A stretch of 34,277 nt of DNA from positions 1 to 34,277 of the forward strand of contig JAPLJV010000007.1 of assembly GCA_026388415.1 (NCBI GenBank), read 5' to 3'. Under the pieces are notes generated by a model. It had not been told where the DNA came from. It did not search any database and saw only the letters and a list, made by a program, of their open reading frames with translations. Position numbers and translations under genes: made by a program. This DNA comes from Deltaproteobacteria bacterium (GTDB lineage Bacteria > Desulfobacterota > Syntrophia > Syntrophales > JACQWR01). Of this stretch, positions 6,793-14,293 are shown in pieces (within the stretch, counting starts at the first letter, position 1; every line of letters begins with the position of its first letter).

Positions 6793-8949
6793 ATGCTGCG
6801 AATCACGGATATTCTGGATAAGGCGCAACTCTTTCTGCCGGCGGCCGAGCTGGAAATGATCGAGAAGGCCTACATCTTTTCCGCGTCTGTCCATCAGGGC
6901 CAGATGCGCCTGAGCGGTGAGCCTTATCTGACCCATCCCATGGAAGTGGCCGGCCTGCTGACGGACATGAGAATGGATAGCGCCGCTATTGTCACGGGCT
7001 TGCTGCATGACACTGTTGAGGATACCTGGGCCACTACAGCCGAGATCGAAGAGGCTTTCGGCAAGGATGTTGCTTTTCTCGTAGATGGCTTGACCAAACT
7101 CAGCAAGATCAGCTTTCGCAGTCAGGAAGAGCATCAGGCCGAAAATTTCCGCAAAATGATTCTTGCGATGTCGGAAGATATCAGAATCCTGATGGTCAAA
7201 CTGGCCGACCGAATTCACAATATGCGCACCCTGGAATATCAGACACCGGAACGACAGCAGTTTATCGCCCAGGAAACGCTGGAGATTTATGCCCCCTTAG
7301 CCAACCGGCTCGGTATCAACTGGATGAAGACGGAGTTGGAAGATATGTCCTTCCGGTGGCTTAATTTTGAGGCGTACAATGACCTGGCTAAAAGGGTTGC
7401 CAAGACGCAGGAAAAAAGAGATCAATACACCAATGAAGTGAAGAGCCTCATCCACAAGGAACTGGAAAATTTCGGCATTAAGGGGGAGGTAGAGGGTCGG
7501 GCGAAGCATTTCTTCAGCATCTTTCAGAAAATGAAGGAACAGAACCTCAATTTTGATGAAGTATATGATCTGATCGCCTTCCGCATCATTCTGGATTCAG
7601 ACACAGATCGGACGTGTTATGAGGTATTGAGTATCGTCCATGCCCTCTGGAAACCGGTTCCCTTTCGCTTCAAAGATTATATCGGCATGCCCAAGGCCAA
7701 CAACTATCGTTCTCTGCATACGACGGTCATCGGCCCCTATGGCGAACGAATGGAAGTCCAGATCAGAACGCAGGAGATGCATAAATGGGCGGAAGAGGGC
7801 ATCGCGGCCCATTGGCGTTACAAGGAAAAAGGGGCTTACCCGGCGGCTGATCAGGAGCAGATCAAGAAGCTGCGGGATCTGCTCGATTTCCAGCATGATC
7901 TGGCCAATCCGCGGGAGTTCATGTCGAACCTGAAAATGGCCCTTTTTCCTGATGAGGTGTACGTCTTTACACCGAAGGGAGATGTGAAGTCCTTTCCCAA
8001 GGGTGCCACTCCCATTGATTTTGCCTATAGCGTCCATACGGATGTGGGGAATCGCTGCATCGGGGCCAAGGTGAACAGGAATATCGTGCCTCTCAAATAT
8101 GTCTTACGGAACGGGGATACGGTGGAGGTCGTAACCCAGGTCGGGCATAAACCCAGCAAAGACTGGTTGAAATTCGTCGTTACCTCCAAGGCCATCGCCA
8201 AGATCAGGGGCTTTGTGAAGGCCGAAGAAAGAGAAAAAAGCCTGGCTCTAGGTAAGGAACTGCTGGAAAAGGAGTTCCGGAAACAACATCTGAAGTTTAA
8301 TCAGTTGCTAAAATCGGATGAAATGAAAAAAATCTTCACGGAACATACCCTCAATGAGCCGGAAGATCTTTATCTGATTGTTGGTTATGGGAAGTTATCG
8401 CCGAAATATGTGGCCAACCGGTTCATAATCGAAGAGCCAGTAGATAAAGAGAAAACAGGTGCGGAAGTCAAGAAAAAGAAAACCGCGCCCCCCACCATAC
8501 CGGGGATCTCACTGACCGGCATTGAAGATGTCATGGTCCGGTTTGCCAAATGCTGCGATCCCATCCCGGGAGATGAGATCTACGGCTATATATCCCGGGG
8601 CCGGGGGGTGACCGTCCATACCGCACAATGCCCCGTTATCAGGAGCATGGACACTGACCGGCTGGTGGATGTCGCGTGGAACATCAAGGGGGATCTGAAG
8701 GGGAAACATACTTACCCCGTTCAGATGAGGGTCGTTTCCATTGATTATAAGGGAGTTCTGGCGGAAATCAGCGCGGTTATCGCGGCCCTGGACGTCAATA
8801 TCAGCCATGCCGAGGTGGACACAACCTCCAGCAACCAGGCTGTATGTAATTTCACCTTGGATGTCAATGACTTGAAGCATTTTGACAAGGTGGTGGCAGA
8901 GATAAAAAAATTGAGCAAGGTGCTCTCCGTGGAAAGGCTGAGGAAGTGA
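6793..8949 (+). CDS. rel: bifunctional (p)ppGpp synthetase/hydrolase
   Basis: At 718 residues this is a long RelA/SpoT homolog. It has the HD hydrolase domain (LLHDTVEDT, about residues 72-80) with intact metal-binding His-Asp. The synthetase domain carries the RFKD motif typical of bifunctional enzymes rather than the EXDD of hydrolase-dead RelA. A TGS domain follows (VYVFTPKGDVKSFPKGAT), then a Cys-containing conserved region (FAKCCDPIPGDEI) and a C-terminal ACT domain. It makes and degrades the stringent-response alarmone on the ribosome. A small oddity is NNYRSLHT where most relatives have YQSLHT. The gene begins five bases after proS, with a weak ribosome-binding site, so coupling is likely. 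No separate spoT is seen. Confidence 0.96.
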   Translation: MLRITDILDKAQLFLPAAELEMIEKAYIFSASVHQGQMRLSGEPYLTHPMEVAGLLTDMRMDSAAIVTGLLHDTVEDTWATTAEIEEAFGKDVAFLVDGLTKLSKISFRSQEEHQAENFRKMILAMSEDIRILMVKLADRIHNMRTLEYQTPERQQFIAQETLEIYAPLANRLGINWMKTELEDMSFRWLNFEAYNDLAKRVAKTQEKRDQYTNEVKSLIHKELENFGIKGEVEGRAKHFFSIFQKMKEQNLNFDEVYDLIAFRIILDSDTDRTCYEVLSIVHALWKPVPFRFKDYIGMPKANNYRSLHTTVIGPYGERMEVQIRTQEMHKWAEEGIAAHWRYKEKGAYPAADQEQIKKLRDLLDFQHDLANPREFMSNLKMALFPDEVYVFTPKGDVKSFPKGATPIDFAYSVHTDVGNRCIGAKVNRNIVPLKYVLRNGDTVEVVTQVGHKPSKDWLKFVVTSKAIAKIRGFVKAEEREKSLALGKELLEKEFRKQHLKFNQLLKSDEMKKIFTEHTLNEPEDLYLIVGYGKLSPKYVANRFIIEEPVDKEKTGAEVKKKKTAPPTIPGISLTGIEDVMVRFAKCCDPIPGDEIYGYISRGRGVTVHTAQCPVIRSMDTDRLVDVAWNIKGDLKGKHTYPVQMRVVSIDYKGVLAEISAVIAALDVNISHAEVDTTSSNQAVCNFTLDVNDLKHFDKVVAEIKKLSKVLSVERLRK

Positions 8950-8960
8950 AAACTGATGGT

Positions 8961-9101
8961 CTCGTAAAAAGTTGTAAATAATACTTCCGTTCATGGTTCG
9001 ACAAGCTCACCATGAACGGAGTTGCTGTAAATACCGTAGCTTATATAGCATACTGCCGCTCATCCTGAGCCTGTCGAAGGATAAAAGAGACTTTTTACGA
9101 G
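8961..9101. repeat. 141-bp MITE-like element with 12-bp terminal inverted repeats
   Basis: CTCGTAAAAAGT (8961-8972) and ACTTTTTACGAG (9090-9101) are exact inverted repeats bounding a non-coding element. Inside is a perfect hairpin: CCGTTCATGGT (8987-8997) with ACCATGAACGG (9009-9019) around a GACAAGC-type loop. Near the right end is a half-element (TCATCCTGAGCCTGTCGAAGG). The GTTCATGG...GACAAGC...CCATGAAC palindrome is a widespread bacterial intergenic repeat. It fills most of the 285-base gap between rel and the amidase gene. It may be spread by a transposase in trans. Confidence 0.7.
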
Positions 9102-9160
9102 GTCGTAAAAACCTGCTTTCGTAATTTTAGCTGGTAAAACGAGCCCGAAGGGATATTGTA

Positions 9161-9190
9161 TTGACAGGCCATGAATATTTGCTGTATGAG
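9161..9190 (+). promoter_or_regulatory. possible sigma-70 promoter of the amidase gene
   Basis: A consensus TTGACA lies at 9161-9166, with TGTATG at 9184-9189 (17-base spacer) or TATGAG at 9185-9190 (18-base spacer). Either would start transcription about 40 bases before the amidase ATG, just right of the MITE-like element. The -10 is weak. Confidence 0.4.
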
Positions 9191-9234
9191 ACGCGGACTC
9201 TAACTTTGCTATTCATAGTTAAAAGGGAGATGGA

Positions 9235-9948
9235 ATGATCATGTCTGTGAAGTGCGGAAATATAATCTTTCTTCTGCTGATGGGGCTTATGTTTTCCTGG
9301 CCGCTTTTCGGGGCGGAACGCCTCCCGGTGAAGGACGTTGTCGTCATTGACCCTGCTCACGGAGGCGACGATAAGGGTGTTAAATTGACCGATGATCAGA
9401 ATGAAAAAGACATCACCCTGAAGATTGCACAGGCGTTGCAGAAAGAACTGCAGGCGAGTGGGAACATCACGGTGCAACTGACCAGGACGGCTGATCGGGA
9501 TGTGCCGGTGGCCGAGCGGATCAAGATGGTGCAATCCGCCGGAGCCAGGATGCTGATCAGCCTCCATATAAACGCCGGATTTGGCAAAAAAGCAGCCGGT
9601 TATGAGGTTTATTTCCCCGGTTTTAATACTGCTCCGGTCGGCAAGAATGGCGGCAAGAATGGCGCCGCAGGAATTATCAAGGATATGGCGGGCAACAAAC
9701 ATCTTAACGGGAGCGTTGCTCTGGCGCAGAATATCATGCGCAATCTGCAGGATCTGTTTCCCCGGAAAGAACGGGGTCTGAGGGATGCCCCGGTTCCGGT
9801 TCTGGAAGGATTAGCCCTGCCGGCAGTGGCGGTGGAAATCGGCTTTGCCACCAACCTGGAAGACAAGAAGATAATTACCGATGAAAAAGGGCAGAAGGCT
9901 GTGACGCTGGCCTTAAGCAAAAGTATCAGAGAGTTTCTCCGTCATTAG
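9235..9948 (+). CDS. exported N-acetylmuramoyl-L-alanine amidase (Amidase_3)
   Basis: This 237-residue protein has a signal peptide (basic start, hydrophobic IIFLLLMGLMFSW, cleavage near FGA-E) and a single Amidase_3 domain. The zinc ligands are visible: His42 in DPAHGG, Glu57 in NEKD, His111 in SLHINA; catalytic Glu201 lies in VEIGF. Such enzymes cut the bond between muramic acid and the stem peptide in the periplasm, for septum splitting or wall turnover. There is no SPOR, LysM or AMIN targeting domain, so it is a minimal amidase. The ATG at 9235 follows GGAG at 9226-9229; an in-frame ATG at 9241 is a less well spaced alternative. Its stop is directly followed by the R2 hairpins. Confidence 0.92.
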   Translation: MIMSVKCGNIIFLLLMGLMFSWPLFGAERLPVKDVVVIDPAHGGDDKGVKLTDDQNEKDITLKIAQALQKELQASGNITVQLTRTADRDVPVAERIKMVQSAGARMLISLHINAGFGKKAAGYEVYFPGFNTAPVGKNGGKNGAAGIIKDMAGNKHLNGSVALAQNIMRNLQDLFPRKERGLRDAPVPVLEGLALPAVAVEIGFATNLEDKKIITDEKGQKAVTLALSKSIREFLRH

Positions 9949-10094
9949 TAAGTTAGAAATAATTTCCTGCGTTTTTCCGGCAGGAAATTATTTCGTAAAC
10001 TTATTAGAGAGTTAGAATTTGCTTGGCTGTGACAAGCAAATTCGTTAACAAACTTATCCCGCTCAGCGGGACTTATCCCGTTTATCGGGGCCGG
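9949..10094. repeat. hairpin repeat, copy R2 (several stems), after the amidase gene
   Basis: Four stems in a row. Stem A: GAAATAATTTCCTGC (9956-9970) with its exact complement (9980-9994). Stem B: GAATTTGCTTG (10015-10025) with CAAGCAAATTC (10033-10043), flanked by GTTA and GTTAAC. Stem C: CCCGC (10058-10062) with GCGGG (10066-10070). Stem D: CCCG (10077-10080) with CGGG (10086-10089). Read on the minus strand it matches copy R1 (4998-5064) block by block: CCCCGATAAACGGGATAAGT, then GTTAACGAA, a stem, and TTTCTAACTTACTAA, with an extra stem unit. The stem sequences differ but remain perfectly paired. Confidence 0.75.
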
Positions 10095-10121
10095 AATTAA
10101 TAAGTAATGAGGTGTAATTCC

Positions 10122-10844
10122 TTGCGTCTAAATGGCAGAAAATGTGATGAGCTTCGCGATCTGACCATCACCAATCACTATCTCAAATTCCCCCGGGGTT
10201 CCGTGCTCATGGGAATGGGGGATACGAGGGTAATCTGTACGGCAACCATGGAGGACAGGGTGCCCGCCTTTCTAAAAAATTCCGGGCAGGGCTGGTTGAC
10301 GGCCGAGTACTCCATGCTGCCGGCTGCCACCCAGAATCGCAATCCCCGTGAAGCCGCCCTGGGCCGGGTAGGGGGGAGAACGCACGAGATTCAGCGACTT
10401 ATAGGTCGTTCCCTGCGGGCTATCACCGACCTGAAGGCGTTTGGGGAAAGAACGATCTATATTGACTGTGACGTCATCCAGGCGGACGGAGGCACGCGCA
10501 CGGCCTCTATAACCGGCGCCTTTGTGGCGCTCGTGGATCTTTTTCGTGATTTGCAGGAACGGGGCCTGGTGAATCATCCCCCGGTGAAAGACTATCTCTC
10601 CGCTGTCAGCGTGGGGATTGTGGCCGGGGAAGCGCTGCTCGATCTCGATTATGAGGAGGACTCCCACGCGGAGGTGGACATGAACTTTGTCGCGACGTCA
10701 GGCGGCCTTTTTATCGAGGTGCAGGGCACGGCCGAGGGAATCCCCTTTCGCCGCGATCAACTGTTGGCTATGACTGATCTGGCCTTGAAAGGGATTTGTA
10801 CCCTGACTTCGATGCAGAAAAATGTTCTGGGGGAACTAAACTGA
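10122..10844 (+). CDS. rph: ribonuclease PH
   Basis: RNase PH is a phosphate-dependent 3'-to-5' exonuclease that trims tRNA 3' ends, working as a hexameric ring. Family signatures are present: [37 protein letters not shown], and the [16 protein letters not shown] active-site stretch. I place the start at TTG 10122, giving 240 residues. It is preceded by GAGGTG at 10109-10114 at good spacing, and the product then begins with the family pattern (L/M)RxxGRxxDELR. The in-frame ATG at 10107 would add five residues and overlap that ribosome-binding site. rdgB follows with an overlapping stop and start, a pairing common in bacteria. Confidence 0.95.
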   Translation: MRLNGRKCDELRDLTITNHYLKFPRGSVLMGMGDTRVICTATMEDRVPAFLKNSGQGWLTAEYSMLPAATQNRNPREAALGRVGGRTHEIQRLIGRSLRAITDLKAFGERTIYIDCDVIQADGGTRTASITGAFVALVDLFRDLQERGLVNHPPVKDYLSAVSVGIVAGEALLDLDYEEDSHAEVDMNFVATSGGLFIEVQGTAEGIPFRRDQLLAMTDLALKGICTLTSMQKNVLGELN

Positions 10845-11437
10845 CGCGCGTCGTATTGGCCACCAGGAATAGCGGCAAGGTAAGGGAGATAAGGGAAATG
10901 CTGGCGGGCCTCGATGTGGAAGTTCTTTCCCTGCTCGATTTTCCCGATGTTCCGGAGATCAGGGAAGACGGCCAATCCTATCTGGAAAATGCCCTGCAAA
11001 AGGCCAGGACGGTGGCGGAGTTTACCGGGGAAATAGCGTTGGCGGATGATTCAGGGTTGGAGGTTGATGCTCTGGACGGCACTCCGGGTATCTACTCGGC
11101 GCGTTTCGCCGGCCCGGATGCAAATGATGCGCAAAATATCCAGAAGCTTCTGGAAGCGCTCAAGAGCGTGCCGCCCGAAAAGAGAGGCGCCTCCTTTCAT
11201 TGTGTGCTGGTCTTTTCTCGCCCTGATGGAGACCATGAGGCTTTTACCGGCAATTGGCAAGGACGTATCCACAATTTCCCCCTGGGAGAGGGCGGCTTCG
11301 GATATGACCCCGTTTTTTTCCTGCCCGACCAGGGCGTGACGGTAGCACAATTGCCGCCAGGGGAGAAAAACAGGCTCAGCCACAGGGCGCAGGCTTTTGC
11401 CAAGCTCAAGGAATGGTTGCAAACGGAAAAATTATGA
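10841..11437 (+). CDS. rdgB: XTP/dITP diphosphatase (RdgB/HAM1)
   Basis: This enzyme hydrolyses dITP, XTP and other deaminated purine triphosphates to monophosphates, keeping them out of DNA and RNA. Conserved features are the N-terminal [49 protein letters not shown], and SHRAQA near the end. Homologs begin a few residues before LATRN. The only start fitting that and the ribosome-binding site (GGGGGA at 10829-10834) is CTG at 10841-10843, which overlaps the rph stop as CTGA and gives 198 residues. An in-frame ATG at 10796 lies inside rph and would add 15 residues. Translation is probably coupled to rph. Confidence 0.93.
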   Translation: MTRVVLATRNSGKVREIREMLAGLDVEVLSLLDFPDVPEIREDGQSYLENALQKARTVAEFTGEIALADDSGLEVDALDGTPGIYSARFAGPDANDAQNIQKLLEALKSVPPEKRGASFHCVLVFSRPDGDHEAFTGNWQGRIHNFPLGEGGFGYDPVFFLPDQGVTVAQLPPGEKNRLSHRAQAFAKLKEWLQTEKL

Positions 11438-11440
11438 GGA

Positions 11441-11517
11441 CGGGGCGTAGCGCAGCCCGGTAGCGCGCCTGCTTTGGGAGCAGGATGTCGAGTGTTCAAA
11501 TCACTCCGCCCCGACCA
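11441..11517 (+). tRNA. tRNA-Pro (anticodon UGG), CCA encoded
   Basis: Acceptor strands CGGGGCG (11441-11447) and CGCCCCG (11507-11513) pair fully. The anticodon stem CCTGC/GCAGG encloses loop TTTGGGA, with anticodon TGG. The T arm has GTTCAAATC. Discriminator A is at 11514 and a genomic CCA at 11515-11517. It lies between rdgB and the FKBP gene on the same strand, four bases after the rdgB stop. Confidence 0.95.
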
Positions 11518-11566
11518 TATATTTCCTCAACCTTCGCACACGTTAGTCTATCTATGAGGAGTAACT

Positions 11567-12256
11567 ATGAGATCACGAATATTTTTGTCAGCGCTTTTGA
11601 TTATTCTGGCTATGGTAACGTTAGCTTTTGGGGAGGACGAGTTAAAGAATAAGGAAGACAAGCTGAGCTATGCACTGGGCCTGAACATTGGGAATAGCTT
11701 TAAGCAGCAGTCCATTGAGATTAAACCAGACATTTTCCTCAAGGGGATAAAGGATGCATTCGCCGGTGGTAAACAGTTACTGAGCGATGATGAGATCCGC
11801 GAAACTATGGTTGTGCTCAATAAGGAATTGGCTGAGAAAAAGGCTGAAGCTATGAAGAAATTGGCTGAAAAAAACAAAGAGGACGCCGTAACGTTCTTCG
11901 CGGAGAATAAGAAAAAGGAAGGGGTAAAAACGCTTGCCAGCGGTTTACAGTACAAGATTATAACTGAGGGGAAGGGCAAGAGCCCCAAGGCGACAGATAC
12001 TGTAACCGTTCATTATCGGGGCACGCTTATTGATGGGAAGGAGTTTGACAGCTCTTACCGACGCGGTGAACCGGCAACTTTCCCGGTAAATGGTGTCATA
12101 TCTGGCTGGACGGAAGCCCTTCAGTTAATGAAAGTGGGCTCAAAATGGCAACTTTTTTTACCGTCAGATCTTGCCTATGGAGAAAAAGGGGCCGGTAATC
12201 TTATCGGACCCAATGCTGCGCTTATCTTTGAGGTAGAGTTGATCTCGGTAAAATAA
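11567..12256 (+). CDS. exported FKBP-type peptidyl-prolyl isomerase (FkpA/Mip-like)
   Basis: This 229-residue protein has a signal peptide of about 22 residues and an N-terminal helical dimerisation domain (YALGLNIGNSFKQQ, then a long Lys/Glu-rich helix from about residue 85 to 120). The C-terminal FKBP domain shows VTVHYRGTLIDGKEFDSS, a conserved VISGWTEALQLMKVGSKW, and LAYGEKGAG. It would catalyse proline isomerisation and act as a chaperone for proteins folding in the periplasm. The layout and length match FkpA and Mip. GAGGAG stands just before the ATG. It directly follows tRNA-Pro. Confidence 0.93.
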   Translation: MRSRIFLSALLIILAMVTLAFGEDELKNKEDKLSYALGLNIGNSFKQQSIEIKPDIFLKGIKDAFAGGKQLLSDDEIRETMVVLNKELAEKKAEAMKKLAEKNKEDAVTFFAENKKKEGVKTLASGLQYKIITEGKGKSPKATDTVTVHYRGTLIDGKEFDSSYRRGEPATFPVNGVISGWTEALQLMKVGSKWQLFLPSDLAYGEKGAGNLIGPNAALIFEVELISVK

Positions 12257-12358
12257 GGCGAACAATCCCAAGGTTAAGCACTGCTTACGTAGCCCTTTTA
12301 ATGATTTCCCTCATTATTAATTAAATGGTATAATGAAGCAGTTATTACGGTTGTGCAG

Positions 12359-12382
12359 GTTGAAATACTGCCGCCCCGACCA
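12359..12382 (+). repeat. partial copy of the tRNA-Pro 3' end
   Basis: The 24 bases match the last 24 of the tRNA-Pro gene (T-loop to CCA) with about five mismatches. The final 12, CCGCCCCGACCA, are identical. It lies 865 bases downstream of the tRNA in the same orientation, just before the small repeat-containing gene. Short tRNA-end copies are typical footprints of integrated elements, but no integrase is present between the two copies, and duplication by recombination is equally possible. Confidence 0.55.
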
Positions 12383-12403
12383 ATTTCATCATGAGGAGGA
12401 ATT

Positions 12404-12640
12404 ATGCAGGAAGCAATACCTCAAGCAATACCTCAAATGGTACCCATTATGAAGGAAGCAATACCTCAAATGGTATTCATAGTGATACTTTTAATTAATT
12501 TAACCACCTCGCTATTAGACTCTAATCGTAATTTTAAGGCAAGTCTCATCTCTACAAGTATTTTAGTGGCGATCACCTATTGGGGGGGCTTCTTTCAACC
12601 ACTATTTATTCTCATAAATTCCCTAAATGGTAGAATGTAA
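12404..12640 (+). CDS. small membrane protein with N-terminal EAIPQ repeats
   Basis: A 78-residue protein behind a strong GAGGAGG. The N-terminus repeats the pentapeptide (E)AIPQ three times, and the DNA repeats nearly identically (AGCAATACCTCAA), pointing to recent tandem duplication or slippage. Then come two hydrophobic segments (about 24-36 and 48-73) separated by a polar turn (SNRNFK), so a two-helix membrane protein is likely. I recognise no family; holin-like or small toxin-like proteins have this shape, but nothing here proves it. The partial tRNA-Pro end lies 22 bases upstream. Confidence 0.5.
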   Translation: MQEAIPQAIPQMVPIMKEAIPQMVFIVILLINLTTSLLDSNRNFKASLISTSILVAITYWGGFFQPLFILINSLNGRM

Positions 12641-12678
12641 CAGGCAATTTGAAGATTGCTCATTATTCACTTTAATCT

Positions 12679-12770
12679 GAAAATCCCCCCATCCCCCCTT
12701 TACCAAAGGGGGGTTAAAGGGGGATTTTCATGTTTCGTTGTGTTCGCCTCGGGTATGGGGGTTAATCGGC
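12679..12770. repeat. dispersed C-rich/G-rich hairpin repeat, copy 1
   Basis: GAAAATCCCCCC at 12679-12690 pairs with GGGGGATTTTC ending at 12729, and an inner hairpin CCCCCCTTT-accA-AAGGGGGG lies between. The similarity to copy 2 (17178-17270) continues past the hairpin through ATGTTTCGTTGTG and a (T)GGG-ATGGG-GTTAA-CGG tail. In this copy that tail contains the TTA that is the stop codon of the minus-strand flavin reductase-rubredoxin gene. It probably also serves as a terminator between the converging genes. Confidence 0.8.
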
Positions 12771-13454
12771 AGAAAAGTTCGACTTATCGGCGCCGCAGAC
12801 CGGGCATACCCAGTCTTCCGGCAGGTCCTCAAATTTTATCCCCGGTTTAATGCCCGCATCGGGATCTCCCGCCTCGGGGTCGTAAACATATCCGCATACG
12901 TCACATGTATATTTGGTCATGCTAACCTCCTTCGATTTTGTTTTTGGTTCCTCCGCCTGGTAGGTCGGCGCTGTTTTCGGCGCCTTGCCACCCTTGACGG
13001 CATGATAATAGGCGTAGGTCATCGGTTCGGCATCGTTTAGCACGTCGCAGTCCTTCACCTCGCCGAGAAAAATCCGGTGCGTGCCGCAATCGAATTCTGC
13101 GATCACTTCCGCTTCCAGCATGGCCACGCAGTGTTCCGTGACGATGGGAACGCCGGTTATTCCGGCCCGGTATTGCACCCCCTCAAACTTGCTGATATCG
13201 CGGCCGCTCTTAAAACCAAAACGGCCGATAAAATCCATCGGTGCCGCCGTGGACAGGATGGAGACGGAAAATTTCTTGCTCTCCCGGATGAAATCATGGG
13301 TCAGGTTAAGCTTGTTGATGCTAACCCCGATCGTCGCCGGTTCCGAGGTAACCTGGAAAGCGGTGTTGGCAATCTGGCCATTCAGTTTGTTCCCGCTGCA
13401 GGAACTGACCACATAAAGACCGTAACTAAGTTTGTAAAATGCCGATTTATTCAT
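12762..13454 (-). CDS. flavin reductase-rubredoxin fusion (high-molecular-weight rubredoxin type)
   Basis: This 230-residue protein has an N-terminal FMN-binding split-barrel domain (about 1-150, starting [18 protein letters not shown]) and, after a short linker, a complete C-terminal rubredoxin (residues 179-230) with CDVCG and CPVCG iron ligands and the aromatic [11 protein letters not shown] core. The arrangement matches Hrb of Moorella, which passes electrons from NAD(P)H to flavodiiron or other rubredoxin-dependent oxygen and NO reductases. It is cytosolic and fits a strict anaerobe. GGGGGAGG lies upstream of the ATG. The linker encodes an AAGGAGG-spacer-ATG exactly at the rubredoxin start. 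The stop codon is inside a dispersed repeat. Confidence 0.93.
   Translation of the reverse strand: MNKSAFYKLSYGLYVVSSCSGNKLNGQIANTAFQVTSEPATIGVSINKLNLTHDFIRESKKFSVSILSTAAPMDFIGRFGFKSGRDISKFEGVQYRAGITGVPIVTEHCVAMLEAEVIAEFDCGTHRIFLGEVKDCDVLNDAEPMTYAYYHAVKGGKAPKTAPTYQAEEPKTKSKEVSMTKYTCDVCGYVYDPEAGDPDAGIKPGIKFEDLPEDWVCPVCGADKSNFSAD
12918..12932 (-). promoter_or_regulatory. internal ribosome-binding site and ATG at the start of the rubredoxin domain
   Basis: On the minus strand AAGGAGG (12932-12926) is followed after five bases by ATG (12920-12918), in frame inside the fusion gene. Initiation here would give a free 52-residue rubredoxin ([10 protein letters not shown] onward), the normal length of stand-alone rubredoxins. 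The bases also encode Lys-Glu-Val-Ser-Met of the linker. It looks like the intact start region of a formerly separate gene. Confidence 0.6.
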
Positions 13455-13532
13455 GGCGTCTGCCTCCCCCTTTTGGGATTACTTGTGGGGCATTATTGTA
13501 GTAAAATCGCTCGCTGTCAATCTTTTTGTCTC

Positions 13533-13553
13533 GGGCGGGTTTGAAACCCGCCC
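13533..13553. repeat. hairpin GGGCGGGTTT/AAACCCGCCC
   Basis: A near-perfect palindrome in the 137-base gap between yggS and the flavin reductase-rubredoxin gene, both on the minus strand. It is followed by CCCCTACAG, the same end as the palindrome at 2268-2297. It resembles common dispersed intergenic repeats and may terminate or stabilise the yggS transcript. Confidence 0.6.
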
Positions 13554-13591
13554 CTACAGTTTTCAGGGCGATGCCGAATCAGGAGGCGCCT

Positions 13592-14293
13592 CTACGGCCT
13601 TTCCCCGAATATTCCGCGTCCTATCCTCACCAGCGTTGCCCCTTCCTCGATAGCTACCAGATAGTCATCCGTCATCCCCATGGAAAGTTCCTGCATCTGC
13701 ACATTCGGGAGTCCCGCCGCCTTGATGGTTTCCTGGAGTTCCCGGAGGCATTTGAAATAAGGCCGCGCCTTTTCCGGGTCGTCAAACCAGGGCGGGATGG
13801 TCATTAGCCCTTGGAGGGAGAGGTTTTCCATCTGGGCCACGCTCTTGGCGAGCTCCAGGGCTCTCAAAGGTGAAACGCCCCCCTTCGTTGTTTCCTCGCC
13901 CGTGTTGACCTCGATCAGTACCTTCATGATTCTGTTTACGGCCTTGGCCCGCTTGTTAATTTCGTGTGCCAGCTCTACGCGGTCCAGGGACTCAATCATA
14001 TCGAAAAGTCGGACCGCCAACGCCGCCTTGCGGGTCTGTAGATGGCCGATCATGTGCCATTCCAAGAGGTCTCCTGCCTGCTCCAGCAGCGGCTTTTTGC
14101 GTGCTGCCTCCTGAACATAGTTTTCCCCGAGGATCATTATTCCCGCCGCGAGGGCTTCCCCGATCCGCGCATCGGCGACCGTTTTTGTGACCGCCATCAG
14201 TTTAATATCCCGGGCATCCCGACCGGCCCTGGCCGCTGCGGTCAACATATTATTTGCTATATCATTGATATTAGACAGGATATCAGCAGTCAT
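13592..14293 (-). CDS. yggS: pyridoxal-phosphate homeostasis protein (YggS/PLPBP)
   Basis: This 233-residue single-domain TIM-barrel PLP-binding protein has the Schiff-base lysine at Lys37 in AVTKT, GENYVQEA, the WHMIGHLQTRKA stretch, LIEVNTGEE(T)TKGG, and the C-terminal LSMGMTDDY...EGATLVRIGRGIFG signature. The family buffers free PLP and affects amino-acid balance; no enzymatic reaction is firmly assigned. It begins 11 bases inside the end of maf, so the two are probably translated from one message. A palindromic repeat follows its stop. Confidence 0.95.
   Translation of the reverse strand: MTADILSNINDIANNMLTAAARAGRDARDIKLMAVTKTVADARIGEALAAGIMILGENYVQEAARKKPLLEQAGDLLEWHMIGHLQTRKAALAVRLFDMIESLDRVELAHEINKRAKAVNRIMKVLIEVNTGEETTKGGVSPLRALELAKSVAQMENLSLQGLMTIPPWFDDPEKARPYFKCLRELQETIKAAGLPNVQMQELSMGMTDDYLVAIEEGATLVRIGRGIFGERP

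Noticed and set aside
12404-12640. phage holin
   Set aside because: It has only the two-helix outline. There is no endolysin or phage gene next to it, and the EAIPQ repeats are not a holin feature I know.
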